From positions 1 to 64,000 of the forward strand of contig JBJENE010000049.1 of the NCBI GenBank assembly GCA_051880035.1: a stretch of DNA of 64,000 nucleotides, in the 5' to 3' direction. How positions within the stretch are numbered: the first letter of the stretch is position 1; each line of letters opens with the position of its first letter. The stretch is from Eshraghiella sp051880035. GTDB taxonomy: Bacteria; Bacillota; Clostridia; Lachnospirales; Lachnospiraceae. Position numbers and translations under genes: made by a program. The notes beneath the pieces are model-generated. The model was not told the DNA's origin. It saw nothing but the letters and a program-made list of their open reading frames with translations, and did not search any database. This document shows, one piece after another, positions 1 through 8,812 of the stretch.

Positions 1-2135
1 TACTTGCCCCTGCCGGTACATACGAAACATTCCGTGCGGTAATTAATGCAGGAGCGGATGCCGTATACCTTGGCGGCAGATTATTCGGAGCCAGGGCATA
101 TGCAGGTAATTTATCGGATGAGGAAATTATTCAGGCAATAGAATACGCCCATCTTCACCACAGAAAAGTATATCTGACCGTAAATACACTTTTTAAAAAC
201 AGGGAACTGGAAGTTCTTTACGACTACCTGCTGCCATTTTATGAAGCAGGACTTGATGCAGTGATTGTCCAGGATTACGGAGCTATGAAGCTTATTCATG
301 AATGTTTTCCCGATATGGAAATTCATGCCAGTACACAGATGACCATAACCCATGAATTATATATGGAATTTCTTAAACCGTATGGTGTTACAAGAATTGT
401 TCCGGCCAGAGAACTGTCTTTATCTGATATTACAAGAATCAGGGCAGCCATACCTGAAACGGAATTGGAATGCTTTGTTCACGGAGCACTTTGTTACTGT
501 TACTCAGGACAATGCCTGATGAGCAGTTTTATAGGCGGAAGAAGCGGGAATCGCGGGAGATGTGCCCAGCCATGCCGCCTTCCATACGAATATGAAGGAA
601 AAGAATATCCTTATCTGAGTCTTAAGGACTTATGTACACTGGAGATAATTCCGTCCATCATAGAAGCAGGGGTAAATTCATTTAAGATTGAAGGCAGAAT
701 GAAATCTCCGGAATATGCCGCAGGGATAACCTCACTTTACAGAAAATATACAGATTTATATTATGATAAAGGTAAAGAAGGATATTATACCGACCACAAA
801 GATTTGGAACAGATACTGATGCTGTTTGACAGAGGAGGACATACAAAGGGATATTATGTTATGCACAATGGCCGGGAAATGATTGCAGATGCAGAGAAAT
901 CAGATAAATCCCAGACTGAAAGAGCCCTGCTTTTAGAGGATCTTAAAAACAGATTCGTAGACACAACAATGAAAAAAAGAATTAATTGTACCGTAACACT
1001 TTTGAAAAATAATTCTGCTACACTGGCACTTGATGATAATGAAGGACATACGGTAACAGTACATCATGATACCGTAATGCAGGCAATGAATCATCCGATG
1101 AGCCGGGAAGATATAATAAAACAGCTTTCCAAAATGGGAAATACTTTTTACGAACCGGCAAAATTTAATATAAATATGGATGATGACATATTTATACCCA
1201 ACAAGTCACTTAATGAGCTTAGAAGAGCGGGACTTAATGCACTTACCGATGTAATCCAATCAGAATACAGAAGACATAACGCAAAAGATTTTGATACAGA
1301 CGGAAATATTAAATCCGTTAAAAGTAATAAAGCTTTAATGGTATCCGCTGAGGTGCTGAGCCTTAATCAGGGAATATCTGCCGTCAGGGCAGGAGCGGAC
1401 CGGATATATGCCGGCTGTGAAATTATGTCTTATGAGGAACTTTTTGAACTGAGAAAATTTTGCCGGGATAATAATTCAGAATGTTTTCTTGCGCTTCCAA
1501 GAATTTTTCTTGAAGATTACAGTAGTTTTATTACAAAACATACAAAAGAAATTACCCAAATCGATTTTGACGGATTTCTCATAAGGAATATTGCAGAATA
1601 TGTTTTCCTGAAAAAAGCAGGCATCAACGGCAGTTTTATAGCCGATTATTCAATTTACGCTTTCAATGATGTGTCGGGATCACTTCTTTTAGAATATGGA
1701 TTTGACGGAATAACGGCGCCTGTGGAATTGAACAAAAAAGAACTGGTACATCTTAATGTTCCTTGTTGCGAATTGCCTGTATATGGAAAAATACCATTAA
1801 TGGTTACTGCCAACTGCATTACAAAAACGACAAAAGGATGCCATAAAACGGAAACTGTGTTCTCACATATAAAGGACCGCAAGAATGCATCGCTTATGTA
1901 TATGTCATGCTGCAGATTCTGTTATAATGTTATCTACAACAGCGTTCCTTTGTATCTGCTTGACAGAAGAGAAGAATGGGATAAAATGAACTTCACGGGA
2001 ATTTCATTACGCTTTACGGATGAAAACTGTGATATTGTAGAAAAATATATTAAATCGGCGGTTTCCGGCACCGATTCGGAAAACTTAACTCCGGCAAATT
2101 ATACAAGAGGACATTTTTCCAGAGGAGTAGAATAA
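1..2135 (+). CDS. U32 family peptidase-like protein (5' end outside window)
   Basis: The reading frame is open from position 3, so the gene starts upstream. The visible start reads LAPAGTYETFRAVINAGADA, typical of the N-terminal TIM-barrel of U32 proteins. The family signature lies around 460-590: an ECFVHGALC segment followed by a cysteine-rich stretch (SGQC, GRCAQPCR) that in relatives ligates an iron-sulfur cluster. A C-terminal section after about 1330 repeats an AxxLSLNQGISAVRAGADRIY pattern and carries a CCRFCYN motif, as in long clostridial U32 proteins with a DUF3656-type middle part. E. coli relatives (RlhA, TrhP) act in rRNA or tRNA hydroxylation, so RNA modification is more likely than proteolysis; that is inference. 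It ends 3 bp before the FtsW-like gene. Confidence 0.88.
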   Translation, partial: LAPAGTYETFRAVINAGADAVYLGGRLFGARAYAGNLSDEEIIQAIEYAHLHHRKVYLTVNTLFKNRELEVLYDYLLPFYEAGLDAVIVQDYGAMKLIHECFPDMEIHASTQMTITHELYMEFLKPYGVTRIVPARELSLSDITRIRAAIPETELECFVHGALCYCYSGQCLMSSFIGGRSGNRGRCAQPCRLPYEYEGKEYPYLSLKDLCTLEIIPSIIEAGVNSFKIEGRMKSPEYAAGITSLYRKYTDLYYDKGKEGYYTDHKDLEQILMLFDRGGHTKGYYVMHNGREMIADAEKSDKSQTERALLLEDLKNRFVDTTMKKRINCTVTLLKNNSATLALDDNEGHTVTVHHDTVMQAMNHPMSREDIIKQLSKMGNTFYEPAKFNINMDDDIFIPNKSLNELRRAGLNALTDVIQSEYRRHNAKDFDTDGNIKSVKSNKALMVSAEVLSLNQGISAVRAGADRIYAGCEIMSYEELFELRKFCRDNNSECFLALPRIFLEDYSSFITKHTKEITQIDFDGFLIRNIAEYVFLKKAGINGSFIADYSIYAFNDVSGSLLLEYGFDGITAPVELNKKELVHLNVPCCELPVYGKIPLMVTANCITKTTKGCHKTETVFSHIKDRKNASLMYMSCCRFCYNVIYNSVPLYLLDRREEWDKMNFTGISLRFTDENCDIVEKYIKSAVSGTDSENLTPANYTRGHFSRGVE

Positions 2136-2138
2136 AAC

Positions 2139-3554
2139 ATGAGCACAATACTCATTAATCTATCCAAATATATATTGGCTTTTATGATGATGATTTATAC
2201 ACTTCTGTGTTTTTCCATTAACGGTACAAGGAAAGAAAAATCCCTGCATCGTAAATATATAACACAGAATGTATTAACCATGCTTATTTTTACGGTCTGC
2301 GGAATAATTATCTTATATTATAACCCGTCTGTTTATTCCCTGGTGTTTTTTATCCTGGAATTTATTTATCTGCTGATTTTTATTATGTTGTATTATGTGA
2401 TATATCCGGACTGCTCAAGGCTTATTGTTAATAATATGGCAATGCTTATGGCATTGGGATTTATCATGGTGGAACGGCTTGCCCCGCAGAATGCAATGAA
2501 GCAGTTTCTTATTGTGATGGCAGGTACGGGAATTTCTTTCATTGTGCCAAGGATTATGAGAAAAAGAAAAATCATATACGGATTTAGATATGGTTTTGCA
2601 ATTCTTGGAATTATTTTTCTCGGAATAACACTGGTACTTGGAATGACCACATGGGGAGCCAATATTTCCGTTGAAATAGGCGGATTTACCTTCCAGCCCT
2701 CCGAGTTCGTTAAACTCATATATGTACTTTTTGTAGCGGCTGTTCTGTCCAAAGCAAGGGAATTTAAACATATTATTCTTTCGGCGGTTTTAGCTGCCAT
2801 ACATGTGCTTATTCTGGTGGCTTCCACCGATTTGGGAACAGCATTGATATTCTTCATTGTATATATTGTGATGTTGTTTGTTGGAAGCGGTAAAATAAGA
2901 TATCTTTTGGCCGGCCTTTTATGCGGAAGTGCAGCTTCCGTACTGGCGTATAAATTCTTTTCACATGTCCGCGTAAGAATAACGGCATGGAAAGATCCAT
3001 GGTCTGTAATTGACGGAAAAGGGTATCAGATAACACAATCTTTATTTGCCATAGGAACAGGCGGCTGGTTCGGAGCCGGTCTGTATCAGGGCCTTCCAAC
3101 CAAAATACCTGTAGTTGTTAAGGATTTTGTCTTTTCGGCAATTGCCGAAGAATTCGGAATTATTTTTTCGATTTGTGTAATACTTGTATGTTTCAGCTGT
3201 TTTATGACGATGATGAAAACCGCAACAAGATGCAAAGATCTGTTTTATAAGCTTATCATAGTAGGCTTTGCAACAATGTATATTTTCCAGTGTTTCTTAA
3301 CAATAGGAGGTGTAACCAAGTTTATTCCGTTAACGGGAGTTACACTGCCGTTTGTCAGTTACGGAGGAAGTTCAATATTATGCTCACTTATTATGTTTTC
3401 AATGGTTCAGGCAGCATTTGTTCTTGTAAAGGAGAATGAGGAAGATGAAAAAATCATCACTGAAGAAGTCAGAGAAAAAGAATCCGGAAACCGAAAATCA
3501 GACAGTAAATCAGGAAGTCAGAAAAAACAGAAGAAAAAGTCCGGTAAATCGTAA
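2139..3554 (+). CDS. FtsW/RodA/SpoVE family SEDS glycan polymerase
   Basis: This 471-aa polytopic membrane protein has about ten hydrophobic segments. SEDS marks include STDLGTALIFF near residue 229 and a C-terminal LTGVTLPFVSYGGSS near 397-412. SEDS proteins polymerise peptidoglycan glycan strands from lipid II with a partner class B PBP, and the next gene encodes such a partner. The SD-like GAGGAG lies 10-12 nt before the ATG. The C-terminal ~40 residues are a charged Lys/Glu/Ser-rich tail encoded where the next gene already overlaps. Which paralog it is (FtsW, RodA or SpoVE) cannot be settled from this window; the attached PBP is short and of elongation/sporulation style. Confidence 0.93.
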   Translation: MSTILINLSKYILAFMMMIYTLLCFSINGTRKEKSLHRKYITQNVLTMLIFTVCGIIILYYNPSVYSLVFFILEFIYLLIFIMLYYVIYPDCSRLIVNNMAMLMALGFIMVERLAPQNAMKQFLIVMAGTGISFIVPRIMRKRKIIYGFRYGFAILGIIFLGITLVLGMTTWGANISVEIGGFTFQPSEFVKLIYVLFVAAVLSKAREFKHIILSAVLAAIHVLILVASTDLGTALIFFIVYIVMLFVGSGKIRYLLAGLLCGSAASVLAYKFFSHVRVRITAWKDPWSVIDGKGYQITQSLFAIGTGGWFGAGLYQGLPTKIPVVVKDFVFSAIAEEFGIIFSICVILVCFSCFMTMMKTATRCKDLFYKLIIVGFATMYIFQCFLTIGGVTKFIPLTGVTLPFVSYGGSSILCSLIMFSMVQAAFVLVKENEEDEKIITEEVREKESGNRKSDSKSGSQKKQKKKSGKS

Positions 3555-4944
3555 TATTCTTATTACCACATATCTTTTTCTTGCTGTATTTCTGGGTCTT
3601 ATAGGATATATTGTATATTTCAATGTGGTTGAGGCAGAGAATATCGTAAACAACACCTACAACAAGAGACAGGATGTGATGGCAGAAAAAGTCATCCGTG
3701 GAAATATTTTATCTGCAGACGGAAATATAATTGCAACAACAATAACAGATTCGGAGGGTAATGAAAAAAGATATTACCCGTACAATAATCTTTTTGCCCA
3801 TGTGGCAGGATATCTTAACAACGGCGGTTACGGTATTGAAAGCAATAACTGGTATTATATGCTTGGTTCCCACCAGAACATCTGGGTGCAGCTTATTAAT
3901 GATTTACAGGGTAAAAAGAAACAGGGTGACAATATTATAACCACCTTGGACAGCGGACTTTCCCAGGCTGCCTATGATGCCCTTGGAGATAATGACGGTG
4001 CCGTTGTTATTTTGGAACCTTCTACGGGAGCAATTCTTACAATGATTTCGAAACCGGATTTTAATCCAAATACGCTTGAAGAGGAATGGAATTCGATTGT
4101 ATCCGACGAAACCAGCTCCGTTCTTTTAAATCGTGCTACCCAGGGAATGTATCCGCCGGGTTCCACTTTTAAGATTGTTACGCTTCTTGAATATATCCGG
4201 GAGAATCCCGACACCTTTGAAAATTATGCTTACGAATGCAACGGTTCTTATGAAATTTCGGATACAACAAGTATAAGCTGTTCCCATCAGACAGCACACG
4301 GAATGCAGGATACGGTAATGTCCTTTGCAAATTCCTGTAATGCATCCTTTATTAATATGGGACTGTCCCTTGATATAAAAAAATATTCCGAAACTGCAGA
4401 ACAGTTGTTGTTTAATAAGGAACTTCCGATTCCTATGGAATACAATAAAAGCAGGTTTGATCTGGAAGAAGATGCCGGAAAATGGGACATTGCCCAGACC
4501 GCATTCGGACAGGGCCGTACTCTTATTTCACCTATGCATCTGGCAATGATCGGAAGTGCAATCGCCAATGACGGAGTCCTTATGAATCCATATATTATTA
4601 CTTCTGTTGAAAGCTGTGAGAATGAGGTCGTTAAATCGTTCTCCACTTCCGAATACGGAACACTTATGACACAGGATGAGGCGGCAATACTTAAAAGTGA
4701 TATGGAAGCCGTTACAAATGTAAGCTTTGGCTGGCTTTATGGTGAAAGCGCATATAAAGTGGCAGGCAAGTCGGGAACTGCCCAGTTTGGTACAAAGGGA
4801 TATGAACATTCATTATATGTAAGCTATTCTCCGGTAGAAAATCCTGAAATCGTGGTTGCGGTAGTAGTTGAGGGAGATGAAGACAGAAGTATATCGGGAG
4901 CCGAGGTTGCAAAGAAAATATACGACTATTATTATTCAAGATAA
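3445..4944 (+). CDS. Penicillin-binding transpeptidase (class B PBP)
   Basis: This 499-aa protein cross-links peptidoglycan outside the membrane. It has a very basic cytoplasmic N-terminus, one membrane anchor at about residues 38-60, and the three transpeptidase motifs: STFK (Ser near 240), SCN (near 297-299) and KSGT (near 442-445). An earlier ATG at 3436 exists, but AAAGGAG at 3428-3434 lies 1 nt from it and 10 nt from the ATG at 3445, so 3445 is preferred. The gene overlaps the FtsW-like gene by 110 bp in another frame, which implies tight translational coupling with its glycan polymerase partner. It is shorter than typical PBP2/PBP3 because the N-terminal dimerisation domain is reduced. 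Confidence 0.92.
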   Translation: MKKSSLKKSEKKNPETENQTVNQEVRKNRRKSPVNRNILITTYLFLAVFLGLIGYIVYFNVVEAENIVNNTYNKRQDVMAEKVIRGNILSADGNIIATTITDSEGNEKRYYPYNNLFAHVAGYLNNGGYGIESNNWYYMLGSHQNIWVQLINDLQGKKKQGDNIITTLDSGLSQAAYDALGDNDGAVVILEPSTGAILTMISKPDFNPNTLEEEWNSIVSDETSSVLLNRATQGMYPPGSTFKIVTLLEYIRENPDTFENYAYECNGSYEISDTTSISCSHQTAHGMQDTVMSFANSCNASFINMGLSLDIKKYSETAEQLLFNKELPIPMEYNKSRFDLEEDAGKWDIAQTAFGQGRTLISPMHLAMIGSAIANDGVLMNPYIITSVESCENEVVKSFSTSEYGTLMTQDEAAILKSDMEAVTNVSFGWLYGESAYKVAGKSGTAQFGTKGYEHSLYVSYSPVENPEIVVAVVVEGDEDRSISGAEVAKKIYDYYYSR

Positions 4945-4975
4945 AAGTTCCGGTATATATGGTATAATTTTTACA

Positions 4976-5004
4976 TTGCTATATATCGTGAATAGTTGTA
5001 TACT
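4976..5004 (+). promoter_or_regulatory. Candidate sigma-A promoter for the NUDIX gene
   Basis: TTGCTA (4976-4981) and TATACT (4999-5004) are spaced by 17 bp, about 40 bp before the NUDIX start. An alternative TATAAT with upstream TGG (4960-4968) lies just upstream. The PBP gene ends only 100 bp earlier, so readthrough is also possible. Confidence 0.4.
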
Positions 5005-5044
5005 TGAATCAGTCAATATGACACACCGGACAGGAGGCTTTGCA

Positions 5045-5497
5045 ATGATAGAAGCAACAAGCTGTGGGGGTGTGGTAATTTTTCGAGGAAAAATACTTCT
5101 GCTTTATAAGAATTTTAAGAATAAGTATGAAGGATGGGTACTGCCAAAAGGAACTGTTGAGCCGGGAGAGGAATATAAGGAAACGGCACTCAGGGAGGTA
5201 AAAGAGGAGTCAGGTGCCAATGCAGAGATTATCAAGTATATAGGTAAGAGCAGATATACATTTAATGTGCCTAATGATATAGTTGATAAAGAAGTACATT
5301 GGTATCTTATGATGGCAGACAGCTACTATAGCAAACCTCAGAAAGAAGAATTTTTTGAGGATTCGGGTTTTTATAAATATCATGAAGCTTACCATTTGTT
5401 GAAGTTTGCCAACGAACGGCAGATTCTGGAGAAAGCATATAATGAATACCTGGATTTGAAGAAGCATAATCTGTGGGGAACAAAGAAATATTATTGA
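5045..5497 (+). CDS. NUDIX hydrolase
   Basis: This 150-aa protein contains a full Nudix box at about residues 36-58: G-x5-E-x7-REV-x-EE-x-G, read as GTVEPGEEYKETALREVKEE then SGA. The box binds Mg2+ and hydrolyses a nucleoside diphosphate linked to another moiety; the substrate (oxidised nucleotide, diadenosine polyphosphate or RNA cap) cannot be told. The frame is open upstream to 4868, but AGGAGG directly upstream of ATG 5045 marks this start, giving a normal-length single-domain protein. A terminator follows at 5538-5577, so it is probably the end of a transcription unit. Confidence 0.87.
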   Translation: MIEATSCGGVVIFRGKILLLYKNFKNKYEGWVLPKGTVEPGEEYKETALREVKEESGANAEIIKYIGKSRYTFNVPNDIVDKEVHWYLMMADSYYSKPQKEEFFEDSGFYKYHEAYHLLKFANERQILEKAYNEYLDLKKHNLWGTKKYY

Positions 5498-5537
5498 CCT
5501 GCAGATTTATACCACAACAGAATACAGTAAATGTGGA

Positions 5538-5577
5538 TCAGCAGATATTTATTAACTAAATATTTGCTGATTTTTTT
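5538..5577 (+). terminator. Rho-independent terminator after the NUDIX gene
   Basis: TCAGCAGATATTTA and TAAATATTTGCTGA pair (one mismatch) around a short loop, followed by seven T residues. It separates the NUDIX gene from the tRNA gene. Confidence 0.8.
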
Positions 5578-5579
5578 GC

Positions 5580-5608
5580 TTGATTTTGAAATATAAGTAT
5601 GATAATAT
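5580..5608 (+). promoter_or_regulatory. Candidate promoter of tRNA-Leu
   Basis: TTGATT (5580-5585), a 17-bp spacer and TAATAT (5603-5608) predict transcription start about 5615, just before the mature tRNA 5' end at 5619. Confidence 0.6.
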
Positions 5609-5618
5609 TACATGGTGC

Positions 5619-5701
5619 GCGGATGTGGCGGAATGGCAGACGCAGCAGACTCAAAATCTGCCGGTGGCAACATCGTGCGGGTTCAAGTCCCGCCATCCGC
5701 A
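5619..5701 (+). tRNA. tRNA-Leu (anticodon CAA)
   Basis: The acceptor arm GCGGATG (5619-5625) pairs with CATCCGC (5694-5700), with A5701 as discriminator. The anticodon arm GCAGA/TCTGC encloses loop CTCAAAA with anticodon CAA at 5652-5654, reading UUG. The T arm GCGGGTTCAAGTCCCGC is canonical. The long variable arm (GGTGGCAACATC region) makes this a class II tRNA, as expected for leucine. The 3' CCA is not encoded. Flanking promoter and terminator make it a stand-alone unit. Confidence 0.96.
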
Positions 5702-5706
5702 CTTTA

Positions 5707-5740
5707 TCGGAGCAAAGTTATTTTGCTCCGATTTTTGCTT
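5707..5740 (+). terminator. Terminator of the tRNA-Leu unit
   Basis: TCGGAGCAAA (5707-5716) pairs perfectly with TTTGCTCCGA (5722-5731) around a five-base loop, followed by a T-rich run. Confidence 0.88.
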
Positions 5741-5787
5741 TTTATGTCATATGGTATTGAATTGTACTGTTATTTTTGCCGAATATA

Positions 5788-5796
5788 TGGTATGCT
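5788..5796 (+). promoter_or_regulatory. Possible extended -10 promoter for zf-HC2/polA
   Basis: TGGTATGCT fits an extended -10 (TGnTATnnT). The -35 region at 17 bp (TGTTAT) is weak. It lies after the tRNA terminator and before the zf-HC2 gene, where a promoter is needed. Confidence 0.38.
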
Positions 5797-5828
5797 ATTA
5801 ACTAGCAGTTTGTATGGAGGAACAGGTT

Positions 5829-6161
5829 ATGAAGTGCAGGGAATTTCAGAAATTAATACCTAAAATACTGTCAAACCGTGTGCAGGATGAAGAACTTAAA
5901 GAAGTAATAGATCATGTGGAAAACTGCAAGGACTGCTATGACGAACTGGAGATACATTATATTTTAAGATACGGTCTCGGGGATGATGATTCCAAGGAGT
6001 CAATGGATTTTATCGGACAATTGGAGAGAAATATAGACAATATGAAGACCAGATATAAGAGATTCGAATATCTTCATTCAATCTATATGTTTGTACAGGT
6101 ATCCGCGTATACCGCAGTAATAGGTTCTTTTATATATTTTTTCTTTAAAATTCTCATATAG
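5829..6161 (+). CDS. zf-HC2 (anti-sigma-like zinc finger) membrane protein
   Basis: This 110-aa protein has an N-terminal zinc-binding pattern (Cys3, His29-x3-Cys33-x2-Cys36), typical of zf-HC2/ZAS domains of anti-sigma factors, then a charged linker and one membrane segment at about residues 88-108, so the finger would be cytoplasmic. GGAGG (5816-5820) sits 8 nt before ATG 5829, which is preferred to the in-frame ATG at 5814 that overlaps this SD. No sigma factor gene is adjacent; polA starts 11 bp downstream. Its role is unknown: it may tether or sense rather than inhibit a sigma factor. Confidence 0.75.
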   Translation: MKCREFQKLIPKILSNRVQDEELKEVIDHVENCKDCYDELEIHYILRYGLGDDDSKESMDFIGQLERNIDNMKTRYKRFEYLHSIYMFVQVSAYTAVIGSFIYFFFKILI

Positions 6162-6172
6162 CGGGGTGCAAA

Positions 6173-8812
6173 ATGGCAAAATTACTTTTAATAGACGGAC
6201 ACAGTATTCTTAACAGGGCATATTACGGAGTTCCTCTGCTTACAAATCATGAAGGACTTCATACCAATGCCATATACGGATTTATTAATATTATGCTTAA
6301 GGCACTGGAAGAGGAAAATGCAGATTATATTGCAGTTGCTTTTGACCTGAAAGCTCCTACATTCAGACATAAAATGTTTGACGGATATAAAGGAACAAGA
6401 AAACCCATGCCTTCGGAATTAAGGGAGCAGGTTCCCGTTATGAAAGATGTTCTTAAAGCAATGGGAATACCTGTAATCACAATGGAAGGATATGAAGCGG
6501 ACGATATTCTTGGAACGCTGGCCAAAAGAAGCCAGAATGAAGGAATGGATGTTTCTGTTTTGTCAGGAGATAAGGACCTTTTACAGCTTGCTGATACCAG
6601 GATTAAAATCCGTATGCCAAAGACTACTAAGGGTAAAACTGAAATCGAAAATTATTTTCCTTCGGATGTCCTTGCAAATAAAGGTGTGCTTCCGATTGAA
6701 TATATTGATGTTAAAGCATTAATGGGAGATCCCTCCGACAATATTCCGGGAGTCCCGGGTATCGGTGAAAAAACGGCAACTGCCATAATATCCAAATATA
6801 AATCAATAGAAGCTGCATATGAAGATATTGATAATATTACACCGCCAAAGGCCAGAAACAACTTAAAAGAGCATTATGACATGGCTGTTATGAGTAAAAA
6901 ACTTGCTACGATTGAAATTAATGCTCCTGTGGAATTTGATATTAAAGAAGCTAAAATCGATACACTTTTTACCAAAGATGCTTATGAACTTTTTAAGAAG
7001 CTGGAATTAAAGTCTTTGTTGAAAAAATTTGATGAAAGTGACATCTCTGTGGATAATCCGGATATCAGCCAAAGTTTTACAATGATTACCGGATATACTG
7101 AGGTGGAGGATATAGTTTCAAAATGTGAGAAAGCCGGAAAAGCCGGAATTGCTCTTGCAATAGAAGACGGAAACCTTTACGGAGCTGCGGTCTCACTGAA
7201 CGATTCCGATAATTATTTTATACTCTGCGGTGGTTTTATTACAAAAGAATATCTTTCCGACAGATTAAGGGCAATCAATAATGCCGCACATTTATATACA
7301 ATAGGTCTTAAACCACAGTTAGATTTTATTAACCGGGAAATAAGTGATAATATTGACGATTTGGAGGTTATGTCATATCTTATTAATCCATTGAGCGGAA
7401 ACTACGGATATGAAGAGATAGCGGGAGAATACCTGGGAATGTCCATGCCGTCCGGACAATCTGTTTTTGGAAAAAAGACGGTTAAAGAACTGTTTGATGA
7501 AGAACCGGAAAAGCTTATGCAGATATACTGCCTTATTGCATACACTGCATGTAAAGCTTATGACCCGCTTCGTCACAAACTTACGGAGTACGGAATGGAT
7601 AGCGTCTATGACAACATAGAACTTCCTTTAATCTATGTTTTAAGAAGCATGGAAAAAGAAGGAATCCGTGTCAATAAGGATTCGCTTAAGAAATACGGTG
7701 ACGAACTTGCGGTTAAAATTAACGAACTTCAACATACAATATACGATGAAGCGGGACAGGAATTTAACATTAATTCACCAAAACAGTTAGGCGAGATTCT
7801 TTTTGAGCAGATGAAACTTCCAAGCGGCAAAAAGACCAAAACAGGATATTCCACTTCAGCTGAAGTCCTTGAAAAACTTTCGGAAGATTATCCTGTTGTA
7901 GGGCATATTCTTGAATACCGTACACTGACAAAGCTTAAATCCACCTATGCGGACGGATTGGCAGATTATATAAGGGAAGACGGAAGAATCCATGGTACAT
8001 TTAACCAGACGATTACCGCAACGGGAAGGCTTAGCAGCACCGAGCCTAACTTACAGAATATCCCTATTAGAATAGAACTTGGCAGAAAAATCCGTAAAGT
8101 ATTTATACCGGAAGACGGATATACATTTGTTGATGCGGATTATTCACAGATTGAGCTTCGTCTCCTTGCACATATGTCGGCTGATGAGACACTAATTAAT
8201 GCGTACAGGGAAGACAGCGATATTCACAAAATCACGGCTTCCAAAGTATTTAAGGTCCCTCTTTCCCAGGTTACCAATACCCAGAGAAGCAATGCCAAAG
8301 CCGTTAATTTCGGGATTGTGTATGGAATAAGTTCTTTCGGACTCAGCAGGGATTTAAGTATTTCCAAAAAAGAAGCCAAAGAATATATTGATGAGTATTT
8401 TAAAACATATCCGTCAATTAAGAATTATCTTGACAGGCTTGTTAAGGATGCAACCGAAAACGGATATGCCAAAACACTTTACGGCAGAAGACGGCCTGTA
8501 CCCGAACTTGCGGCAAGCAATTTTATGCAGCGGCAGTTTGGAGAAAGAATTGCAATGAATTCACCTTTACAGGGGACTGCGGCAGACATCATTAAAATAG
8601 CCATGATTAATGTATATAAAAGACTTAAAAAAGAAGGGCTTAAATCAAAGCTGATTCTGCAGATACACGATGAACTTCTTATCGAAACCGCACCGGATGA
8701 ATCTGACAGAATTAAAACAATTCTTTCTGAGGAAATGAAGAATGCGGCATCCCTTCTTGTTCCGCTTGAAGTTGATATACATGAAGGTAATGATTGGTAC
8801 GAGGCAAAATAA
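6173..8812 (+). CDS. polA: DNA polymerase I
   Basis: This 879-aa enzyme fills gaps and removes RNA primers. Residues 1-290 are the 5'-3' exonuclease (YEADDILGTLA, GDKDLLQL, GVPGIGEKTA). Residues about 300-470 form the 3'-5' exonuclease fold, but the DxE metal ligands are missing (IALAIEDG near 326), so proofreading is probably absent, as in Bacillus Pol I. Residues 480-879 are the polymerase: motif A DYSQIELR with Asp near 656, motif B RSNAKAVNFGIVYG, motif C QIHDELLIE near 830-838. It is followed with no gap by coaE, an arrangement common in Firmicutes. Confidence 0.97.
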   Translation: MAKLLLIDGHSILNRAYYGVPLLTNHEGLHTNAIYGFINIMLKALEEENADYIAVAFDLKAPTFRHKMFDGYKGTRKPMPSELREQVPVMKDVLKAMGIPVITMEGYEADDILGTLAKRSQNEGMDVSVLSGDKDLLQLADTRIKIRMPKTTKGKTEIENYFPSDVLANKGVLPIEYIDVKALMGDPSDNIPGVPGIGEKTATAIISKYKSIEAAYEDIDNITPPKARNNLKEHYDMAVMSKKLATIEINAPVEFDIKEAKIDTLFTKDAYELFKKLELKSLLKKFDESDISVDNPDISQSFTMITGYTEVEDIVSKCEKAGKAGIALAIEDGNLYGAAVSLNDSDNYFILCGGFITKEYLSDRLRAINNAAHLYTIGLKPQLDFINREISDNIDDLEVMSYLINPLSGNYGYEEIAGEYLGMSMPSGQSVFGKKTVKELFDEEPEKLMQIYCLIAYTACKAYDPLRHKLTEYGMDSVYDNIELPLIYVLRSMEKEGIRVNKDSLKKYGDELAVKINELQHTIYDEAGQEFNINSPKQLGEILFEQMKLPSGKKTKTGYSTSAEVLEKLSEDYPVVGHILEYRTLTKLKSTYADGLADYIREDGRIHGTFNQTITATGRLSSTEPNLQNIPIRIELGRKIRKVFIPEDGYTFVDADYSQIELRLLAHMSADETLINAYREDSDIHKITASKVFKVPLSQVTNTQRSNAKAVNFGIVYGISSFGLSRDLSISKKEAKEYIDEYFKTYPSIKNYLDRLVKDATENGYAKTLYGRRRPVPELAASNFMQRQFGERIAMNSPLQGTAADIIKIAMINVYKRLKKEGLKSKLILQIHDELLIETAPDESDRIKTILSEEMKNAASLLVPLEVDIHEGNDWYEAK

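Noticed and set aside
2393..2857. Minus-strand open frames inside ftsW, trmD, smc and other genes
   Set aside because: They are shadows of long plus-strand genes with clear family motifs; none has an SD or recognisable domain.
5580..5863. Open frames across the tRNA-Leu region
   Set aside because: They run through the tRNA and its terminator, which are clear structural features.
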